Positions 8,065 through 14,755 of a stretch of 42,645 bases of DNA are shown here, one piece after another. The stretch is from Gammaproteobacteria bacterium (GTDB lineage: Bacteria > Pseudomonadota > Gammaproteobacteria > Steroidobacterales > Steroidobacteraceae): NCBI GenBank assembly GCA_005878835.1, contig VBMV01000067.1, forward strand, positions 1 to 42,645, given 5' to 3'. The position numbers and the translations under genes were made by a program. The notes under the pieces were generated by a model. It saw nothing but the letters and a program-made list of their open reading frames with translations. It was not told where the DNA came from and ran no database searches. Each line of letters opens with the position of its first letter. Position 1 is the first letter of the stretch.

Positions 8065-9225
8065 TCAGCGAATAGCGGAAAACGCCGCCTCCAGGTCGGC
8101 AATGAGATCGCCCACCGCCTCCAGGCCGATATTGAAGCGCACGATCGACGGGCTGTGGTTCGGGAAGCGCCGCCGCAGATCGAAGTGCGGCATTACCAGG
8201 CTGATCACTCCGCCCCAACTGTAGCCGATCTTGAAGAGCTTGAGCTCGTCGAGCAGACCTACGATGACGTCGCGGGGTATCGAGGGGACAAATTCAACGG
8301 AAAAGATGCTCGCCGAGCCGGCAAAATCCCTCTTCCAGATTGCATGTCCCGGGCAGCTGGCGAAAGCGGGGTGACGCAGTCTCGCTGTCTCCGGTTGCTG
8401 CTCCAGCCACCGGGCAACCGCGAGCGTGCTCTTCTCGAGTTGCTCCAGCCTGACGGCAAGCGTTTGCAATCCTCGTATCGCCAGACTGCAATCGTCTGGC
8501 GAGGCGCCCATTCCGAGCAATTGACGGGCATCCCCCAGCGCTTGATAGTGACGATGATCTCTGGTGGTAACGGACCCGAGCAGTACGTCACTGTGGCCGC
8601 CTACGTATTTGGTGAGCGCCTGCATGGCCACGTCAATCCCGGCGGCAAAAGCGTCGAACAGAACCCCTGCCGCATAGGTGTTGTCCAGCGCCGTCGCAAC
8701 GCCAGCCTCATGTGCGGCGTTCGATATGGCGCCGACATCCTGCACTTCCATCGTGACCGATCCTGGGCTCTCACACCAGATCAGTTGCGTTGTCGGCCGC
8801 AACAAGTGGCGAATATCGGCTCCGATCAACGGATCGTAATACTCGGTCTCGACCCCAAGTCGTGACAGCAAACGCTCGGCAAGCTCGCGGCTGGGGCCAT
8901 ATACACTGTCGGCCACAAGGACGTGCCCCCCTGCGCGGGCAAAGGTCAGATAAATCAGGGCGATCGCAGCTTGCCCACCGGGCGTTATGAAACAGTGATG
9001 AGCGCCCTCGAGGGCAGCGATTCGCGCGGCCAGCTCGAACGAAGTTGGAGTACCGTAAAGACCGTAGGAATACCGGACATGCTCCTGATCCCAATGGTCC
9101 GTGACGTCTGCGGCGCTCGTAAACAGCGTCGTCGAGCCCCGGTAGGTTGGCGTAGTCAGTGACCGAAAGCCCTCAGGCGCCCTCGCTTGCGAGTGGATCA
9201 GTCTGGAACGCCAGTCCAGCGGCAC
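8065..9225 (-). CDS. PLP-dependent Cys/Met metabolism enzyme (cystathionine beta-lyase-like)
   Basis: 386-aa fold-type I PLP enzyme of the cystathionine gamma-synthase/beta-lyase family, probably acting on cystathionine or a related thioether. The GTG start at 9225 follows GGAGGAGACT and gives a family-typical N-terminus (PLDWRSRLIHSQARAPEGFRSL). Seen motifs: YSYGLYGTPTSFELAARIAALEGAHHCFITPGGQAAI (cofactor-phosphate region, about residues 55-95), DNTYAAG and ALTKYVGGHSDV with the Schiff-base Lys. C-terminal GYSWGGVISLV is the substrate-carboxylate region and best fits MetC-type lyases. It lies just beyond the tRNA-Glu repeat and has a leader with a long inverted repeat (9257-9336). Confidence 0.85.
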   Translation of the reverse strand: MPLDWRSRLIHSQARAPEGFRSLTTPTYRGSTTLFTSAADVTDHWDQEHVRYSYGLYGTPTSFELAARIAALEGAHHCFITPGGQAAIALIYLTFARAGGHVLVADSVYGPSRELAERLLSRLGVETEYYDPLIGADIRHLLRPTTQLIWCESPGSVTMEVQDVGAISNAAHEAGVATALDNTYAAGVLFDAFAAGIDVAMQALTKYVGGHSDVLLGSVTTRDHRHYQALGDARQLLGMGASPDDCSLAIRGLQTLAVRLEQLEKSTLAVARWLEQQPETARLRHPAFASCPGHAIWKRDFAGSASIFSVEFVPSIPRDVIVGLLDELKLFKIGYSWGGVISLVMPHFDLRRRFPNHSPSIVRFNIGLEAVGDLIADLEAAFSAIR

Positions 9226-9256
9226 AGTCTCCTCCTCAAATCCCGAAACGCGGCGG

Positions 9257-9336
9257 CACCCATCGGCCAAGCGTCGCTGCGTCTCCCAGGGAGTCCGAGT
9301 ACGCACTGAAGTCGAGGTAGCTGCGGCCGATGGGTG
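9257..9336 (-). promoter_or_regulatory. Structured leader of PLP lyase: 12-bp stem enclosing 56 nt
   Basis: Perfect inverted repeat: plus-strand CACCCATCGGCC at 9257-9268 and GGCCGATGGGTG at 9325-9336. Inside is a second dyad CTCCC-A-GGGAG around 9283-9293. In the minus-strand transcript this closes a domain ending 31 nt before the GTG start, where a regulatory RNA or attenuator would act on the ribosome site. It matches no riboswitch class that I can recognise. Confidence 0.45.
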
Positions 9337-9383
9337 ATGGTCGACTCGTGCGTCAAGGACGGCAGAGGAGGGCGGTTCGCAGC

Positions 9384-9860
9384 TTACCCTCCCTTCTGAT
9401 AGGTCCCCACGAGCTGCGCCTCCGCAAGCACGTGCCCTTTCAGAGCATTCAGAAGCTGGGCTTTGGTCGGATGGTCGAGACCGGACAATACGGTGTCGAC
9501 TGCATAGAGCTTGTGAAAATATCGATGCGTGCCGATCGGTGGGCACGGGCCGCCGTAGCCGGTGCGTTTCCAGTCATTGAGCCCCTGCAACGCTCCCGCG
9601 GGCATGCCACGCTCTGCCGCGCCTTCCGGCAGACTCTGTGCATCCGCTGGTATGTTCTGGATGACCCAGTGCACCCACGTCATCTTCGGTGCACGCGGAT
9701 CCGGCGCATCGGGGTCATCGACGATGAGCGCGAAAGTCTTCGTGCCTTGCGGGGCTGCTGACCAACTCAGCGGAGGTGAGATATCGGCACCCTCGCAAGT
9801 GTATTGTTTCGGGATGGCACCGTTGTTGGCAAACGCAGGCGATGTCAGGACAAGCGCCAT
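9384..9860 (-). CDS. YbhB/YbcL family PEBP-like protein
   Basis: 158-aa phosphatidylethanolamine-binding-protein fold (bacterial YbhB/YbcL, Raf-kinase-inhibitor-like). Motifs: PLSWSAAPQGTKTFALIVDDPDAPD, WVHWVIQNIP, GYGGPCPPIGTHRYFHKLYAVD; the DPDAP and GPCPP-G-H-RY elements line the anion pocket of the family. Residues before ATG 9860 are low-complexity and unlike the family, and a GGAG sits about 9 nt upstream, so I chose this start. No signal peptide is evident. The function is unproven in most bacteria. It reads toward the PLP lyase leader. Confidence 0.88.
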   Translation of the reverse strand: MALVLTSPAFANNGAIPKQYTCEGADISPPLSWSAAPQGTKTFALIVDDPDAPDPRAPKMTWVHWVIQNIPADAQSLPEGAAERGMPAGALQGLNDWKRTGYGGPCPPIGTHRYFHKLYAVDTVLSGLDHPTKAQLLNALKGHVLAEAQLVGTYQKGG

Positions 9861-10108
9861 GGCCAGAGTCTCCACACCGCACAGACTATACGCCTCGCGC
9901 GATTTCGGTAAACCTTCGCGGCTGGCCAAGCTGCGGCGCTGACGTGGTGGTTCCTGTCGAGGCCGCGCTTGAGCGGATTGCAGTCCTCGTGGCTGCGCCA
10001 CCGCGAGCCGAGCGACCGGAGTCGGCCGCTTGAGCGCGCGCACTGGATCGGCGTCATTGACCCTGCGAGCATGTAGCGGCAGCGTCGCAAGCTCGGGACG
10101 GGTGACCC

Positions 10109-10456
10109 ATGGCAGAACAGACGGCAGCCGCGACCTGGGAGGAGTTCGAGCGGGTCGGACTGCGAGCCGGGACCATCCGCAAGGTGGAGTCGTTTCCCGA
10201 GGCTCACAAACCGGCCTACAAGGTGTGGGTTGATTTCGGGCCTCTCGGCGTCAGACAGTCGAGCGCGCAGATCGGCGTGCTCTACAGCCCGGAGGAGCTC
10301 ATTGGACGGCAGGTCATCTGCGCCACCGGACTCGGGTCGAAACGGGTCGCCGGATTCAAGTCCGAGATCCTGATCACCGGATTTGCGCGCGAGGATGGCG
10401 CCATCGTGCTCGCGAAGCCTGAGCGCGCAGTGCCCGACGGCAGCGCACTATGCTGA
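10109..10456 (+). CDS. CsaA-like tRNA-binding-domain protein
   Basis: 115-aa single OB-fold tRNA-binding domain, the typical length of CsaA, a secretion-related chaperone/tRNA-binding protein. Motifs: FERVGLRAGTIRKVESFPEAHKPAYKVWVDFG, then RQSSAQIGVLYSPEELIGRQV and a C-terminal GFKSEILITGF, all collinear with CsaA. A GGGACGGGTG ribosome site precedes ATG 10109. It is divergent from the PEBP gene across 248 bp without other visible genes and converges on hopanoid gene debris. Confidence 0.88.
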   Translation: MAEQTAAATWEEFERVGLRAGTIRKVESFPEAHKPAYKVWVDFGPLGVRQSSAQIGVLYSPEELIGRQVICATGLGSKRVAGFKSEILITGFAREDGAIVLAKPERAVPDGSALC

Positions 10457-10513
10457 AGGCGAAGTACGCCCCACCCCACTGGCTTCGTGCGCGAGCGATC
10501 TGCAACGTTGTTC

Positions 10514-10600
10514 TCAATCCGCGTCACTGACTGCGCCGGATTTTCCACCGAACAGCGGCGCGAGCACCGCGTAAGCGGCTTCCTGCACCCCCAGCGCATT
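10514..10600 (-). pseudogene. hpnL C-terminal remnant (hopanoid membrane protein fragment)
   Basis: A 28-codon stretch ending in TGA reads NALGVQEAAYAVLAPLFGG. This is the conserved LGVQE-[AG]-AY-[AV]-L-APLFG segment near the C-terminus of HpnL/UPF0104 flippase-like membrane proteins. It is out of frame with the hpnI remnant just upstream on the same strand. The canonical order hpnI-J-K-L fits a deletion that removed everything between. Identified by motif memory only. Confidence 0.5.
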
Positions 10601-10859
10601 GCGCCGGCGCCCAGGGGGTCCATGGCTCGATCCTGCGCAGCACCGAGGGCATGAACCAGTCGTTGATGAACGCCGAAGGCAGGTTGTCGGTGAGGGTGCA
10701 GGGCTTCAGGACCGTCACCGGGGGCAGAGTCGCAGCGCCGGATTGCGAGCTGTGGCGCCGCAACCGCACGGCCAGCCATGCCGTGACGGTATAGGCCATG
10801 GCGAGTGCGGCCAGAGCAGTGCCGCCCCAGTTGAGCCACGGCTGAACAGTCACACTCAC
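10601..10859 (-). pseudogene. hpnI N-terminal remnant with internal deletion
   Basis: HpnI is a membrane glycosyltransferase of hopanoid side-chain synthesis, about 380 aa. Here a start (GTG 10859), one membrane segment (residues about 10-30) and the family's PPVTVLKP motif are followed at once by SAFINDWFMPSVL. That stretch resembles a segment normally about 100 residues further on; the catalytic Asp-rich region between them is missing. After this the frame runs into unrelated residues. With the hpnL fragment it forms a collapsed hpnI-hpnL block beside the active hopanoid operon. An independent short membrane protein is possible but less likely. Confidence 0.55.
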
Positions 10860-10931
10860 TCGAGGGCCCGACAGGTTAGCGCAGCGGGACGGAGCGGACG
10901 CCGCCAGGGCCGCCCTCGCCCGGAAGAAAGA

Positions 10932-10959
10932 TTGCCGTAACGTGGCAGGCAGCTATTAT
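10932..10959 (+). promoter_or_regulatory. Candidate promoter of the hopanoid operon
   Basis: TTGCCG at 10932-10937 (4/6 to -35) and TATTAT at 10954-10959 (5/6 to -10), 16-bp spacer. The predicted start near 10966 falls on a dyad CGGGATGC (10964-10971) / GCATCCCG (11003-11010) that would fold at the 5' end of the transcript. The next genes are the idi remnant and hpnH. Confidence 0.5.
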
Positions 10960-11062
10960 GCACCGGGATGCCGATGCCGCAGCCTGCGGTCGCGGTGCGG
11001 GCGCATCCCGCCCGGCGTGAGTGACTGTAGCGGTGTTTGCCGCAGTGCGGAGTGCCTCGTAC

Positions 11063-11455
11063 ATGGATCAGGTTCGCAGCTTCCAGATCGATGCCGACGA
11101 TATCTCGCCGGACTGCGAACCGCTGATTCTGGTGGATGAAGCCGACCGCGAGGTCGGCCACATGAGCAAGGCTCACCTGTTCAAGTTCAAGTATCAAGCG
11201 CAATTCGATACGGCTGGCGTCGAGCACGAGCTGTGCTCGGTCTTCATCGGGCGCTGCACCGAGCGGCCGAGGATCGATCCGGACGAGATCCTCGCCTGGC
11301 GCTGGATCGGCCGCCGGGCGCTGCAGGCCGAGGTGTCCGGCAGCGGCGCCGGGAGCTTTACTCCATGGTTCATACTGCAGTGGGGCCGTATCTGGCGCGA
11401 TCACCGCGCCGCCGTGCTCGCAATGCTGGGAGTCAAGAGTTGGGCATCCCTCTGA
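11063..11455 (+). pseudogene. idi: Isopentenyl-diphosphate isomerase (type I) lacking its Nudix core
   Basis: An intact IDI is about 180 aa and interconverts IPP and DMAPP. This 130-aa reading frame has the IDI N-terminus (ILVDEADREVGHMSKAH) joined directly to the C-terminal third (KFKYQAQFDTAGVEHELCSVFIGR, then EILAWRWI and FTPWF). About 65-70 residues are gone. They include the catalytic Cys, metal-binding His residues and the whole Nudix box; the two glutamates of the VE-E motif remain. The fusion is in frame to its normal stop, which overlaps the hpnH start by 16 nt, so it may still be translated as a coupling leader. ATG 11063 follows GGAG. Confidence 0.75.
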
Positions 11456-12588
11456 TCCAGACGTATCGTGTCGCTCGCTACCTCGCCGGCCGCAAGCTGC
11501 GCGGCGAGAAGCGCTATCCGCTGGTGCTCATGCTGGAACCGCTGTTCCAGTGCAATCTCGCCTGCGCCGGCTGCGGCAAGATCGACTATCCGAAGGAGAT
11601 CCTGCAGAAGCGCATGAGCGTAGCGGACGCGTTGCGCGCCGTTGACGAGTGCGGCGCTCCGGTGGTGTCCATTCCCGGCGGCGAGCCGCTGATTCATCGC
11701 GAGATGCCGCAGATCGTCGCCGCAATCGTCGCGCGCAAGAAATTCGTGTACCTGTGCACGAACGCCATCCTGCTGTCCAGGCATATCGATGAATACCGGC
11801 CGTCGCGCTACCTCACCTTCTCGATCCATCTGGACGGCGATCGGCAACGTCACGATGAGTCGGTGTGCCAGGAGGGGGTATTCGACAAGGCGGTCGCGGC
11901 AATCCGCCTCGCGCGCCGCAGGGGCTTTCGCGTGACCATCAATTGCACGCTCTTCAGCGGCGCCGACCCGGACGAGGTGGCGGACTTCTTCGATACGGCG
12001 ATGGCGCTCGGCATCGAAGGAATCACGGTCTCGCCCGGCTACAGCTATCAGCATGCTCCGCGGCAGGATGTTTTCCTGGGACGCAGCGCGAGCAAGCGGC
12101 TGTTCCGCGAGATCTTCAAACGCCGCCGCGGCCGCGCCTGCCGCTGGTCCTTCAATCATTCCGGGCTGTTCCTGGATTTTCTCGCGGGCAACCAGACATA
12201 TCAGTGCACGCCCTGGAGCAACCCGACCTATAACATCTTCGGTTGGCAGAGGCCCTGCTACCTGCTCTCCGATGAAGGCTACGCGCCCAGCTACCGATCC
12301 CTGCTGCAGGATACGCGCTGGGATCAGTACGGCGTCGGGCGCAACCCCAAGTGCGACAACTGCATGGCCCACTGCGGCTTCGAAGGCACCGCGGTGGATG
12401 ACGCGTTCGCTCACCCGCTCAAGGCGCTGCGGGCCGCCCTGCGGGGTCCGCGGGTGACGGGCCCGATGGCGCCCGAGCTGCCGATCCTGTACGGCGATCG
12501 CCGGCAGCACTTTGCGGTCGCGGTTCCGGTTGCCGAGGTGCGGCCGGCGCGCACGCCCGACGGCCGGCGCACTGCGAGGCTGCCGTAG
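11440..12588 (+). CDS. hpnH: Hopanoid radical SAM protein HpnH (adenosylhopane synthase)
   Basis: Radical SAM enzyme that joins a 5'-deoxyadenosyl radical to hopene to form adenosylhopane, the first C35 side-chain step. The TTG start at 11440, behind GGGAGTCAAGAG, gives the family N-terminus (GIPLIQTYRVARYL) and 382 aa. The 4Fe-4S motif CNLACAGC has Cys at residues 38, 42 and 45, followed by GKIDYPKEIL. SIPGGEPL is the GGE motif that contacts SAM. The C-terminal CDNCMAHCGFEG region is also typical. It overlaps the idi remnant by 16 nt and the next gene by 1 nt (TAGTG). Confidence 0.94.
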   Translation: MGIPLIQTYRVARYLAGRKLRGEKRYPLVLMLEPLFQCNLACAGCGKIDYPKEILQKRMSVADALRAVDECGAPVVSIPGGEPLIHREMPQIVAAIVARKKFVYLCTNAILLSRHIDEYRPSRYLTFSIHLDGDRQRHDESVCQEGVFDKAVAAIRLARRRGFRVTINCTLFSGADPDEVADFFDTAMALGIEGITVSPGYSYQHAPRQDVFLGRSASKRLFREIFKRRRGRACRWSFNHSGLFLDFLAGNQTYQCTPWSNPTYNIFGWQRPCYLLSDEGYAPSYRSLLQDTRWDQYGVGRNPKCDNCMAHCGFEGTAVDDAFAHPLKALRAALRGPRVTGPMAPELPILYGDRRQHFAVAVPVAEVRPARTPDGRRTARLP

Positions 12589-13532
12589 TGAACAGGGCAG
12601 CCGATATTCGACTCGCCCCGCAGGCCGAGCCGGCCCGCCGCGATGCATTCGCCGCCCAGCTCGAATCCTGGCGCGCGCGCATGGAAGCGGCGCTGGCGGC
12701 GCGGCTTCCGGACAGCACAGCGGTGCCGACGCGCTTGCACCAGGCCATGCGCTACAGCGTCCTGGGCGGGGGCAAACGGGTGCGTCCGATGTTGTTGTTC
12801 GCCAGCGCGCGCACCCTGGGCCTCGCGGAAGCAGAGGTCGAGGCGGCGGCCTGCGCCGTCGAGCTGGTGCACGTGTACTCGCTGGTACACGATGATCTGC
12901 CGGCGATGGACGATGACGATCTGCGCCGCGGCAGGCCCACCTGTCACAAGGCCTACGACGAGGCGACGGCGGTGCTGGTGGGCGACGCCCTGCAGCCCCT
13001 CGCGTTTCAATTGCTCGCCCGCGATCCCGCCCTGCCCGCCGCGCCGAGCATACGGCTGCGACTGATCGAATTACTGGCGCAGGCGAGCGGCACCTTTGGC
13101 ATGGCCGGAGGTCAGGCGATTGATCTCGCCGTGCAGGGCAAGCAGCTCGGCATCGCGCAGGTGGAGGAGATGCATGCCCGCAAGACAGGTGCGCTGATCC
13201 GCGCCAGCGTGCTGATGGCGGCGGCCTGCGTACCCTCGCTCGAGGCTCGTCTGCACGAGGCACTGAGCGGTTTTGCGACTCCAATCGGCCTGGCTTTCCA
13301 GATTCAGGACGACCTGTTGGACGTGCTCGGGGACCCTTCGACCCTGGGCAAGGCGACCGGCGCAGACCGCGAGCGCTCGAAGCCCACCCATCCGGCGGTC
13401 ATCGGAATCGCGGCGTCACAGGAGCGGGTACGCCTGCTGCACGCCCAGGCTGTTGATGCCCTGTCGCCCTTCGGCGAGCGCGCGCAGCCACTGCGCTCGC
13501 TGGCTGACTGGCTGCTCACGCGGCGTTTCTGA
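12588..13532 (+). CDS. ispA: Farnesyl diphosphate synthase (geranyl/farnesyl)
   Basis: Short-chain trans-prenyltransferase that condenses IPP with DMAPP and GPP to C15 FPP, feeding squalene synthase in the next gene. The 314-aa length fits. Both Asp-rich metal motifs are present: DDLPAMDD at 102-109 and DDLLD at 241-245. Also seen are GGGKRVRP (60-67), GGQAIDL and ARKTGALI. The GTG start at 12588 shares its G with the hpnH stop codon. As this copy lies in the hopanoid operon, it may be dedicated to it. Confidence 0.93.
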   Translation: MNRAADIRLAPQAEPARRDAFAAQLESWRARMEAALAARLPDSTAVPTRLHQAMRYSVLGGGKRVRPMLLFASARTLGLAEAEVEAAACAVELVHVYSLVHDDLPAMDDDDLRRGRPTCHKAYDEATAVLVGDALQPLAFQLLARDPALPAAPSIRLRLIELLAQASGTFGMAGGQAIDLAVQGKQLGIAQVEEMHARKTGALIRASVLMAAACVPSLEARLHEALSGFATPIGLAFQIQDDLLDVLGDPSTLGKATGADRERSKPTHPAVIGIAASQERVRLLHAQAVDALSPFGERAQPLRSLADWLLTRRF

Positions 13533-13573
13533 CTTCTCATGAGTTTTAAGCGTGCCGCGCTGGTATTCGCACG

Positions 13574-14755
13574 ATGTCGCGAGACTTGGCTCAAATCGAT
13601 TCGGGCATGAGCGACGGGCTCTACCAGGAGCGGATCCTCCTCCACGTGTCGCGCACGTTTGCGCTCACGATTCCCCAGTTGCCGCCGGGCCTGAGGACAG
13701 CGGTGACCAGCGCTTATCTGTTGTGCCGGATCGCCGACACCATCGAGGACGAGCCGGCGCTGTCGGCTGCCGAAACCTTCGCTTTCCTGCAGCGCTTCAC
13801 GGCAGTGGTGTGCAGCCGGGAGGACGCGGCGTTGCTGGCGCGGGAGCTCGAGCAGCGGCTCTCGGACCGCACGCTGCCGGCCGAGCGCGATCTGGTGCGC
13901 AACATGGAGCGGGTCGTCAGAATGACGGCGCGTCTTCATGAGCAGCAGCGCGCCGCCATCCACCGCTGCATCGAGGTGATGTGCTACGGCATGCATCGCT
14001 TCCAGTCCACCGCCAGCCCGCGCGGTCTGCCGCTGTCAAGTGACCTGGACAGCTACTGCTACTATGTCGCCGGCGTCGTGGGTGAGATGCTCACCGAGCT
14101 GTTCTGCGGTCACTCGGCGCGCATCGCGCAGCGGCGGGCGGCGCTGCAGGAGCTCGCGGTCTCCTTCGCGCAGGGGCTGCAGATGACGAACATCCTGAAG
14201 GACCTCTGGGAGGACCGCCGCCGCGGGGCCTGCTGGCTGCCGCAGGAGCTCTTCACCCGGCACGGCGTCGACCTCGCGCAGCTGTCGCCCGAGCGTTACG
14301 ACGCCCGCTTCCATGCCGGCGTGCGCGAGCTGATCGGTGTGGCGCATGCCCACCTGCGCAACGCCCTGTCCTACACCTTGCTGATTCCGGCCGGGGAGCC
14401 GGGTATCCGGCGTTTCTGTCTGTGGGCCATCGGCCTCGCCGTGCTCACGCTGCGCAACATCGCGCGCACTCCGCGATTCACGGCCGGCTCGCAGGTGAAG
14501 GTGTCACGCTCGACGGTCGCCCTGACACGAATACTGACGAGCCTCGCGGTGCGCAATGACCGGATGCTGCTGCGCCTCTTCCAGGGCGCCGCGACAGGTC
14601 TGCCGTTGGCGGCCCCGTCGGCGGTGCGAGGGCCGGCCCGGGCGGCCGTGCGTGCCGCTCAGACACCGGATCCGGCGGCGCAATGCAGCCCTCTGCGCCT
14701 GCGCTCGCCTCTGGAAGGCTCGAGTGGCCGGTCCGACGGGAGCTCGCCACCGTGA
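13574..14755 (+). CDS. Squalene synthase (one-enzyme, farnesyl-diphosphate farnesyltransferase type)
   Basis: Head-to-head condensation of two FPP to squalene. 393 aa. Motifs: RTFALTIPQLP, YLLCRIADTIED (first Asp motif DTIED, 55-59), YCYYVAGVVGEMLTELF (about 155-175) and NILKDLWEDRRRG (second Asp motif, about residue 210). The motifs resemble the eukaryote/Methylococcus-like NADPH-dependent enzymes rather than the three-gene HpnC/D/E route, and no HpnE amine-oxidase gene is here. A Pro/Ala/Ser-rich tail of about 50 residues follows the domain. An alternative start at ATG 13607 would remove 11 residues. The stop overlaps the cyclase start by 4 nt. Confidence 0.88.
   Translation: MSRDLAQIDSGMSDGLYQERILLHVSRTFALTIPQLPPGLRTAVTSAYLLCRIADTIEDEPALSAAETFAFLQRFTAVVCSREDAALLARELEQRLSDRTLPAERDLVRNMERVVRMTARLHEQQRAAIHRCIEVMCYGMHRFQSTASPRGLPLSSDLDSYCYYVAGVVGEMLTELFCGHSARIAQRRAALQELAVSFAQGLQMTNILKDLWEDRRRGACWLPQELFTRHGVDLAQLSPERYDARFHAGVRELIGVAHAHLRNALSYTLLIPAGEPGIRRFCLWAIGLAVLTLRNIARTPRFTAGSQVKVSRSTVALTRILTSLAVRNDRMLLRLFQGAATGLPLAAPSAVRGPARAAVRAAQTPDPAAQCSPLRLRSPLEGSSGRSDGSSPP

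Noticed and set aside
9226-9350. Assignment of the lyase leader as a SAM-type riboswitch
   Set aside because: I could not place any conserved core of SAM-I, SAM-II or SAH riboswitches in it. It is reported only as an unassigned structured leader.
11401-13284. A 627-aa minus-strand open frame under the hopanoid operon
   Set aside because: The sequence is Arg/Ala/Pro-rich with no motif and is fully antisense to hpnH and ispA, which are well supported.
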